DNA of 30,151 nt from CAYJAZ01 sp964368455 (lineage in GTDB: Bacteria; Desulfobacterota; Desulfovibrionia; Desulfovibrionales; Desulfovibrionaceae). The translations under genes were made by a program, and so were the position numbers. Numbering within the stretch: the stretch's first letter is position 1; every line of letters starts with the position of its first letter. The notes beneath the pieces are model-generated. The model was not told where the DNA came from and made no database searches. It was given only the letters and a program-made list of their open reading frames with translations. Below are positions 23,773 through 30,151 of this stretch, in pieces. The stretch spans positions 1 to 30,151 of the forward strand of contig CAYJAZ010000027.1 of the NCBI GenBank assembly GCA_964368455.1, given 5' to 3'.

Positions 23773-24196
23773 AGATTCACCTTTCAAGTAATTTCGTTCG
23801 ACAAAGACATAAATTCTTTTGTTCATGCCCTGTAGAAGTAATAGAACACATTTTAAAAAAATTGTCTAGATTTTTTTTAATCTTTTTTTAAAAAAAATCA
23901 AAAATATTTATAGCTTTAAGCTAGATTTACTTTAGAAATTATTGAAAATACTTAATAAAATTAAAACTTTAGACATGGTTTTTACTTGAAATTTTTTTTA
24001 TATTTTTTTTTCTAAAATTATAATTTTCTTAGGCTTAAATTTTTTTTCTTCAAGGAGAAAATTTTAAGCCTTTTTAAAGCTTTCTTTAAGTATTTAAATT
24101 ACTTAAAGTTATTTCTTACTATCTTCCTATTTTTCTTAGCTTAACTCATTTTTTTAAAAAAATTATTTGTATTTTATTTTTAAATTTTAAACACAA
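23773..24196. other. AT-rich gap upstream of ftsA
   Basis: About 420 bases with long T and A runs and no credible gene. It holds a candidate promoter (23840-23868), a long hairpin at 24031-24071 (AGGCTTAAATTT / AAATTTTAAGCCT) and a perfect stem at 24084-24108 (CTTTAAGTA / TACTTAAAG). These may be a promoter-and-leader region for ftsAZ. Confidence 0.6.
23840..23868 (-). promoter_or_regulatory. Candidate ftsA promoter
   Basis: On the minus strand TAGACA (23863-23868) and TCTATT (23840-23845) are 17 bases apart. Transcription would begin about 60 bases before the ftsA ATG. Base composition makes chance matches likely. Confidence 0.35.
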
Positions 24197-24230
24197 AAAA
24201 AAAGCCTCTTTTTCCAAAGAGGCTTTTTTT
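24197..24230. terminator. Bidirectional terminator after the nitronate monooxygenase gene
   Basis: AAAAAAAGCCTCTTT and AAAGAGGCTTTTTTT form a perfect 15-bp stem around TTCC, with T runs on both strands. It follows the end of the minus-strand gene at 24248. Confidence 0.92.
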
Positions 24231-24247
24231 GTACTAATTATATAAGC

Positions 24248-25354
24248 TTATGCAGGAAGCAATGCTCTTTTCATACCATCTTGTAATTCATTCAATAAAT
24301 CTTTTACTGAAACAATCTTGTCTACACGTGAAGCATTTGTACCACAGAAAACAAAACCTTTATCAAAATTACCTTTCATAGCATTTACTAATGCAGAAGC
24401 AATACAATAAGGTGTAGTTTGCGGATCACAGCTAGTTATGCAATGGTAAATACATCTTGGAGGATGTTTCTTACCTTCACGCACAGCTTGAATAAATGGT
24501 CCATTTAAAGCTCTACCTGGCATTCCAACAGGGCTTTGTATGATTGTGATATCTTCGTCAGTTGCATTCACAATTGCTTCTTTAAAAGCAAGGCTTGCGT
24601 CACATTCGTTCGTAGCTACAAAACGTGTACCCATTTGAACGCCACTTGCACCTTGATTTATCATATCTACAATATCTTCACCAGTATACACGCCGCCACC
24701 AACGATAATCGGAACAGCTTTTCCTGTTTGATCTTCTAATTTTTTAGTAAAATCAACTAAATCAGGAAGTGTTTTGTCAATATCATGGCTCACACCAGTC
24801 AAATCATCTTTATGGTAGCCAAGATGACCGCCAGCCTTAGGCCCTTCTAAAACAAAAGCGTCAGGAGTGTAAGAAAAACGGTTTTGCCATTTTTTTGTAA
24901 TGATATTAGCAACCCTTGCTGAGGAAACAATAGGTACTAATTTTGTTTTGAATTCTTCTTTCTTTTCTTCGCATAAAGCCAATAAATGTTTTGGCATATC
25001 CAATGGAAGTCCAGCACCAGAGATGATAAGATCGGCTTTTTCTTCAATTGAAGTACGCACAGCGTCTGCAAAAGTTGAAAGCACCACCATGATATTCACA
25101 CCAATAATGCCATTATTTGAGAGCTCTTTTGCTCTTCGAATTTCCTCACGCAAAGCCCTATTGTTTGCTTCAATAGGATTTTTTGCTACATCTTTTTCAT
25201 TCATTCCAACTAAAGCAGCCGCAATAATGCCTATAGCACCTTCTTTTGCAACAGCTCCAGCTAAACCAGAAAGAGAAATCCCTACGCCCATGCCACCTTG
25301 AATAATAGGAAGTTTTGCAACTAGATCTCCTATCTTAAGACTTGGTATATCCAT
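24248..25354 (-). CDS. Nitronate monooxygenase family FMN enzyme
   Basis: This 368-residue TIM-barrel FMN protein belongs to the 2-nitropropane dioxygenase/NMO family, which oxidises alkyl nitronates; related members include the enoyl-ACP reductase FabK. LPIIQGGMGVGISLSGLAGA is the N-terminal FMN-binding strand. FVLEGPKAGGHLG carries the family's conserved His. VPIIVGGGVYTGEDI and GASGVQMGTRFVATNECDAS form the phosphate-binding part. The C-terminal CITSCDPQTTPYCIA is typical of an anaerobe-associated branch, so a true nitronate-oxidising role is uncertain. The ATG at 25354 has GAGGAG four bases upstream. It appears to be a single-gene unit with its own terminator. Confidence 0.85.
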   Translation of the reverse strand: MDIPSLKIGDLVAKLPIIQGGMGVGISLSGLAGAVAKEGAIGIIAAALVGMNEKDVAKNPIEANNRALREEIRRAKELSNNGIIGVNIMVVLSTFADAVRTSIEEKADLIISGAGLPLDMPKHLLALCEEKKEEFKTKLVPIVSSARVANIITKKWQNRFSYTPDAFVLEGPKAGGHLGYHKDDLTGVSHDIDKTLPDLVDFTKKLEDQTGKAVPIIVGGGVYTGEDIVDMINQGASGVQMGTRFVATNECDASLAFKEAIVNATDEDITIIQSPVGMPGRALNGPFIQAVREGKKHPPRCIYHCITSCDPQTTPYCIASALVNAMKGNFDKGFVFCGTNASRVDKIVSVKDLLNELQDGMKRALLPA

Positions 25355-25412
25355 TATACTCCTCAAATTACATATATATTTTTATATTTTTTTAAATATA
25401 TTAAACACCGCT

Positions 25413-28400
25413 TTATATACAATATTTTTTAAAAGAACACCAGTCACATTTACTGTGTCTATTTGCACTAAAACATGTAATTTCTTGCAAATATGTCACT
25501 AAAAAATTCAGAATCAATGGAATTTTTTTCTCAATTATATCTTTTTCGTCATTATTTACAAAAATTATTTTTTTTTCTTCACAAGATTCGTACAAATCAA
25601 CATAAGCTGCATTTGTTGGCCTATACCCATTTCTATATGTCAAAAATAAATAGACAAATAGCTGAATAGATTGACTTTGTGAATATAGTTTTTCAAGTAA
25701 TTCTTTAGCCTTTATTTCGTCAAATTTTTTAACACACGCTTGAAGCTCGTCAAAAAAATCTTCCAACATCCAAAACTTTTCATTGACTAATTTATTTGTG
25801 ACTGAAAAAGATTTGTAATCAAGAACTAAAATTTCTTCTGTTCCGTCTTCTTTTGTTCTTTTATCTATTCTATCAATTCTACCCATAATATGAGCATTAT
25901 TGCATACTTGAGCTTTTAATTCTTTTTCTATTCCTACAACAAAAGTTTCGTCAGCTTGCTTTTCGATATATTTTTGCATTCTATAATTAAAACTATGTTT
26001 TAAAAGCAATAAAGATTCAGGAGGAAAATTATCATGCATTTCATGTTCTTCAAGTAATTCATCAAATTTCTTGATTTTTTTATTAAATATTTTAATGAGC
26101 TGTGACTTATTTACTGTATTTCCTTCTTCATATAATTCTTGCATAAAATCATGCACAAAATTACCTAAAACAGCATTATCTTCACCCTCTTCATACATCT
26201 TCATTGCTTCAAATTTACATACATTTTCGTAAAAGAAACGTAAAGGACAAGATATAAAAGTGTCTAGCCTAGATGCGGAAATACCATATTCTAGCATCTC
26301 TGAAATAGCTTGCTTAATTATTGGCGAAGTTTGGACAAGATGTTCATGTTCTTTAAGTCCTATAGGACAAGAAGCCTGAGAAAATTCTTTGCTTTTTTCA
26401 TCAAGTAAAGCTTTATTTTTTTGTTCAACTTCCCAAATAATTTCTTCTACATAGGAAGAAAGCTCTTTTTTTGTCTCCAAAAGCCCCTTTGCAGAAGCCT
26501 CCTGCCAAGATATATGTATTTTCTTAGCATTTGCAATCAATCTATACCAAGTGTGAGCATAGTATAATTCTTTTTCATGACTACTTAATAGAGCTAATAC
26601 AGGGCGTAATTTTTCTGGCAATAGAGGGTTTTCTAGAGCTTTTCGTGGCAAAAATTCTTCATTCGCATCAAAGATATACACAGTATCAAAGGACAATAAT
26701 TTTGTTTCAAATAATCCCATAATTTGCAAGGCTGAATCTGAATGATGACTAAAAGCAAGATGTTCATTTTCTATTTCTTTAAGTAGAAAATTAAAGCAAA
26801 GTTCAAAATCCATTTCTAGATCTATATATTCTTTTTCTTGCCAATTTTTCGCTATATTTTCTAAACGCAATAAAACCACTTGTTCAAAAGAATTTGTGTG
26901 TATTTGTCCCTTAATATTTTTTGATAAAGAATAAATAAATTCAACTGTTTTTCCAAGTCTATCTAATGAGAGAAAAGCATCAAGCACATCTTTTATAAGT
27001 TGAAGAATTTCTTCTTGCCCCTTAAAACAAATAAGAGGATCTATAAATGCCTTTTTTTGCTTAATCACTTCATGACTAGCATTTTGTATCTTTTCTGCAA
27101 AATAAGGAAAAGAAAGAAATTCTGCAAGATGAGCAGATTTTATCAAATAACTTTTGTTATTTCCAATAAAATACTCTCTTTTATTATTTTTAAGTTCATA
27201 CAAAATATGAAGAAGCTGAACAATCTTAGAATGCTTAAGGCTATAGCCCATAGTGACATTAAGCTCTTCGTCTTTTGCATAGTCTGGATAAAGGCTATAC
27301 AGCAAAGGTAACAAAGAATCTTCTGTATTCAAAACGCAAGCAATTCTTTCATTTACAGTCTTTTTTTCTATCTTAAGATTTTGAAATTGTGAATGAGTGT
27401 CAAAAGCTTTATAAAAATGAAAATCTTGTCTTTCTTTTGCAAAAGAAAGTAAGGAATTATTGTATTCATTTTTTATTTCAATACTTTTCTTTGTAGTTGA
27501 TTTTGATTTATTTTTTTCTAAACAAGTAGTATCAGAAGTAGTATCTAAAAGGATATAATTCTCTTTCCATCTTTTTGCCCAAGAAACATAATGTGCACAA
27601 GACCAATGCGCTTTATCCATATCACTTGCTAAAAGAGGATCAGAACAAAAAACAAAGGAAAGAGAAAGCTCTTTCATGTTTTTAAGAGCATCTTTTTTGG
27701 CAAGTTCGACAAAATATTTTGTAAAAAGTTCTTCTGTTTTTGCTAATCTGTCTAGGCCAGAGAAAATAATTTTCTTCTCTTTATAAAAATGAACTAAATC
27801 CTTAGACTCATTTTGTTGAATTTCTTTTATTTTTTGAGCTAAAACAAATTTTGAATAAGTTTTAGTTGTTTTCTTTTGCTTTTTTAATTCAGCTATATAA
27901 TTTTGTGTTATAGCACGAAGATTTGTCAAAAGATAACTTGAAAAAGCTTCTACTTCGGCTATTTCAGCCAAATTTGAAAAAGCAGTATTCTCTTGCATTG
28001 AAGAGGTTTTCAAAGAAAGAAGCATAGAATTTTCTTCAAAACATTCTTGTATTATTGCGTGCAGAAATTCACCGTAAGAATAAAAATAAGCAAAAGATTG
28101 TAAAGGTTTGTGAAAAAAAGAAGCTTTTTGTCTTTCTTCACTTCCAAGCATAGTAGAAAAAAAAGCTTTTTCAGATTTTTTTGTACGTGATTTCGCCATT
28201 TTTTTAACAATTTCATAAAGAATAACTATACTTTCTAAAGAATCTATTTGCTTGGCGGCTAATTCTTCTTCGTCTAACCAAAACATTTGGCAAGATTTTA
28301 ACCATTCTTCAAAAGTGAGCATTTCTGGTAAGAAGGAAGCATTATACGCGAGAGTATTTAAATCTTTAGTTAAAGCAGAACTATTTTCTTTTTTATCCTT

Positions 28401-28571
28401 ACTTTGAAGATTTATTTCAGCTCTTTGTTTAAACATTTCTAAACAAATTTGCTTTGCTCTATGCGTTGGAAAAATAAGTATTGCGTCTTGAAAATTATTT
28501 TCTGTTACATCTAAGACATGGGAATATAAGAGAGAGAAAAAATCTTCTTTCCAATCGGCTAAGTAAAACAT
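25413..28571 (-). CDS. addB: AddB-type helicase-nuclease subunit
   Basis: This 1052-residue protein is the second subunit of an AddAB-type double-strand-break resection machine. The N-terminus has an inactive helicase-like start (DAILIFPTHRAKQIC) without a proper Walker A. The nuclease domain begins around residue 763 with GISASRLDTFISCPLRFFYE and carries EILVLDYKSFSV, the PD-(D/E)XK active-site strand. The Cys of FISCP near residue 773 and the final CDWCSFKKYC (C-x2-C-x5-C) give the four cysteines of the AddB iron-sulfur staple. The gene starts three bases after addA. Its GAGGG ribosome site lies within the last addA codons, indicating coupled translation. AddB sequences diverge strongly, so the name rests on architecture and position. 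Confidence 0.85.
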   Translation of the reverse strand: MFYLADWKEDFFSLLYSHVLDVTENNFQDAILIFPTHRAKQICLEMFKQRAEINLQSKDKKENSSALTKDLNTLAYNASFLPEMLTFEEWLKSCQMFWLDEEELAAKQIDSLESIVILYEIVKKMAKSRTKKSEKAFFSTMLGSEERQKASFFHKPLQSFAYFYSYGEFLHAIIQECFEENSMLLSLKTSSMQENTAFSNLAEIAEVEAFSSYLLTNLRAITQNYIAELKKQKKTTKTYSKFVLAQKIKEIQQNESKDLVHFYKEKKIIFSGLDRLAKTEELFTKYFVELAKKDALKNMKELSLSFVFCSDPLLASDMDKAHWSCAHYVSWAKRWKENYILLDTTSDTTCLEKNKSKSTTKKSIEIKNEYNNSLLSFAKERQDFHFYKAFDTHSQFQNLKIEKKTVNERIACVLNTEDSLLPLLYSLYPDYAKDEELNVTMGYSLKHSKIVQLLHILYELKNNKREYFIGNNKSYLIKSAHLAEFLSFPYFAEKIQNASHEVIKQKKAFIDPLICFKGQEEILQLIKDVLDAFLSLDRLGKTVEFIYSLSKNIKGQIHTNSFEQVVLLRLENIAKNWQEKEYIDLEMDFELCFNFLLKEIENEHLAFSHHSDSALQIMGLFETKLLSFDTVYIFDANEEFLPRKALENPLLPEKLRPVLALLSSHEKELYYAHTWYRLIANAKKIHISWQEASAKGLLETKKELSSYVEEIIWEVEQKNKALLDEKSKEFSQASCPIGLKEHEHLVQTSPIIKQAISEMLEYGISASRLDTFISCPLRFFYENVCKFEAMKMYEEGEDNAVLGNFVHDFMQELYEEGNTVNKSQLIKIFNKKIKKFDELLEEHEMHDNFPPESLLLLKHSFNYRMQKYIEKQADETFVVGIEKELKAQVCNNAHIMGRIDRIDKRTKEDGTEEILVLDYKSFSVTNKLVNEKFWMLEDFFDELQACVKKFDEIKAKELLEKLYSQSQSIQLFVYLFLTYRNGYRPTNAAYVDLYESCEEKKIIFVNNDEKDIIEKKIPLILNFLVTYLQEITCFSANRHSKCDWCSFKKYCI

Positions 28572-28574
28572 AAG

Positions 28575-30151
28575 TTAACCCTCAATTTCCACAATTTTTT
28601 TAAGATCAAGATAAACAATAAAGCCTTTAACTTTTACTTGCTTAATATTTGAAAATGTTTGTATTGCATGCATATATTCACGCACCTGTTCTTTATAAAC
28701 TACATTTTCAGAGCCTGTTTTGAAATCGACAATGGCAGTATAGTCTTTGCTAAAAACACAAAGATCAGCTCTGAGCAATTTGCCCTCTTTTGTAAGCATG
28801 TTTTGTTCGGAAAGTGAATTGTTTTTCCAATCTTCGAAATATTCCAAAGATTTAATCCATTCCAAAGTCTCAATAATTGCAGCTGAAATTTCATTTTCTT
28901 GTTCTTTATCAAGACTATATTTTTTAAATAAATCAACTATATAAGTTTGACTATCTTCTTTATATTTTGCGTATTTAAAATATTTTTCAAAAAAAGCATG
29001 GAATATCAGGCCTTTTTCTAGAGCTAACTCTTCTTTTTCATCAATTTGCTTCAATTCGCTATAATTGAGTGCTGCTTCTCTGTAGTTAAGTTGTGAAAAT
29101 TTTTCTTCTTTATCGTAACTATCAGTATTTTCATCGTTTTTATCAACTTGTCGCACGCCATATTCATAACAAGAAAGTTCTTCATTCTTTGTACATTCGT
29201 CTAAGATATCAGAGAAAATAAAAGGAAGTGGAAGCGTAGTAGACTTTGTCGATTCTTTATAGAATACGTGTAATTCTTTCTTTGCTCTTGTTAATGCCAC
29301 ATAGAGTAGATTCATAGCCTCAATAGCCTCAATTTTATTATCATTGGCATAATGAGGATGATAGACAGAATGTGGTGCAAAAAAACTTAACTTTTCTATT
29401 TCATAAAGTTTAAGTGCGTCCATCTTTGTTCTTTTCTTTAAATTATCCCACACATAAACAACATCAAATTCTGCCCCTTTAGACTTATGTATAGTGAGAA
29501 TACGAACAGCGTTAATGCCTTCTGGCATAGGAATTTTTTCTAAATGTCCCTCTTCTTCCCAATAAGCTAAAAAGGAAATAATTGAAGAAATTTTATTCTT
29601 ATCTGCTTGAAATATTAATTCTAAAAATCTTGCAAAAAAACCAGACTCTTCTGGAAACCTTGTATAGATGTTAGTTTTTTCAAAGAGTAAAGAAAGAAGT
29701 GAATAAAGATCTATTTTTTGCTTTTTTTCTTTTATTTCTTCTAGTATTTCAAGGCATTCTATTGAAGATTTTGTATTTTTATTCTTTAAGCATGTGTAAA
29801 GATCTTCTTTTTTCTTTTTAGCTAAAAGATAGTCTTCAAGACAAAGAATTTCTTCATTTTCAAAGGAAAATAAACCTTTAAATCCGAGCAAATGCCATAA
29901 GGCTACAGAATTTTTTTCGTCTATTAAAAATTCTAATAAGGAAATACATTGCTTCACAATAAAGTTTGCTTCAAGCAATAAGGCTCCTTCAGTTATAACA
30001 GGAATTTTTTCTTCTGTAAGCCAAGTGGCAAAAAGTTCAGAATCTTTATTTCCTCTCACTAAAACAGCCATATCTTTATAATCATAAGATTTACTAGCAT
30101 CTCTTAAAGCATTTAAAAAATGAAATTTAAGTTTAGCATGCAAGATTTCAT
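28575..30151 (-). CDS. addA: AddA-type UvrD/RecB helicase-nuclease, C-terminal part (partial)
   Basis: About 525 C-terminal residues of a superfamily 1 helicase-nuclease; the frame stays open past the right edge, so the Walker A region is outside. Helicase motif V/Va is visible as ILTIHKSKGAEFDVVYVW and motif VI as MNLLYVALTRAKKELHVFY. The RecB-type nuclease domain at the end has FHAFFEKYFKY, then LLRADLCVFSKDYTAIVDFK, the catalytic D...DFK core. Together with AddB it should unwind and degrade DNA ends to start RecA-dependent repair. Gene order is addA then addB. This call rests on the visible motifs and the AddB partner; a PcrA/UvrD-only helicase would lack the nuclease domain. Confidence 0.87.
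   Translation of the reverse strand, partial: EILHAKLKFHFLNALRDASKSYDYKDMAVLVRGNKDSELFATWLTEEKIPVITEGALLLEANFIVKQCISLLEFLIDEKNSVALWHLLGFKGLFSFENEEILCLEDYLLAKKKKEDLYTCLKNKNTKSSIECLEILEEIKEKKQKIDLYSLLSLLFEKTNIYTRFPEESGFFARFLELIFQADKNKISSIISFLAYWEEEGHLEKIPMPEGINAVRILTIHKSKGAEFDVVYVWDNLKKRTKMDALKLYEIEKLSFFAPHSVYHPHYANDNKIEAIEAMNLLYVALTRAKKELHVFYKESTKSTTLPLPFIFSDILDECTKNEELSCYEYGVRQVDKNDENTDSYDKEEKFSQLNYREAALNYSELKQIDEKEELALEKGLIFHAFFEKYFKYAKYKEDSQTYIVDLFKKYSLDKEQENEISAAIIETLEWIKSLEYFEDWKNNSLSEQNMLTKEGKLLRADLCVFSKDYTAIVDFKTGSENVVYKEQVREYMHAIQTFSNIKQVKVKGFIVYLDLKKIVEIEG

Noticed and set aside
24031..24071. Riboswitch upstream of ftsA
   Set aside because: The hairpins are simple AT-rich stems with no recognisable aptamer core; only a generic structured leader can be supported.

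Overview
The window is a piece of an AT-rich Gram-negative bacterial chromosome. TolB, TamA/TamB, an RlpA-type septal protein and a WaaE-like glycosyltransferase show an outer membrane. The HdrC-HdrB-HdrA cassette shows an anaerobic electron-bifurcating metabolism. Together with the GCCTCCGGCGGCC-type intergenic palindromes, which I remember as common in Desulfovibrio genomes, this suggests a low-GC Desulfovibrionaceae relative (Desulfobacterota). That assignment is inference; no 16S rRNA or species marker is present.

Layout. 1-2084 (minus): heterodisulfide reductase-like hdrC-hdrB-hdrA, with one-base stop/start overlaps; hdrA runs off the left edge. 2329-4916 (plus): prmA, rlpA-like and tsaB, closely packed. 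4924-5823 (minus): speB-type ureohydrolase. 5849-6805: a composite, nested palindromic repeat element containing a 100-N assembly gap. 6835-8151 (minus): tolB. 8310-9083 (plus): family 2 glycosyltransferase. 9197-10105 (minus): exported metallo-beta-lactamase-fold hydrolase. 10286-12785 (minus): thrS-infC, where infC overlaps the thrS end and appears to start on AUC. 12895-12970 (minus): tRNA-Val(GAC). 13125-20496 (minus): ychF-tamA-tamB. 20573-21180: a second, single copy of the palindromic element. 21256-23772 (minus): ftsA-ftsZ, separated from the rest of the division cluster and preceded by a very AT-rich leader of about 420 bp. 24248-25354 (minus): nitronate monooxygenase family enzyme. 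25413-30151 (minus): addA (5' end outside the window) and addB.

Most genes are conserved housekeeping genes: translation (ThrS, IF3, PrmA, TsaB, YchF, tRNA-Val), envelope (TolB, TamAB, RlpA, glycosyltransferase), division (FtsAZ), recombination (AddAB) and energy metabolism (Hdr). The least explained part is the repeat element of about 600 bp. It has long terminal inverted repeats, each itself palindromic, inner inverted arms carrying two interchangeable hairpin modules, and a central module related to a CGTCATTGCGAG...GGCAATCC palindrome. It occurs at two loci in opposite orientation, about 14 kb apart, and encodes no protein. Other points of note are the AUC start of infC inside thrS, the absence of rpmI-rplT after infC, a C33 in the tRNA-Val anticodon loop, a long Ala/Lys/Glu tail on HdrB and a possible lipobox on TamA.
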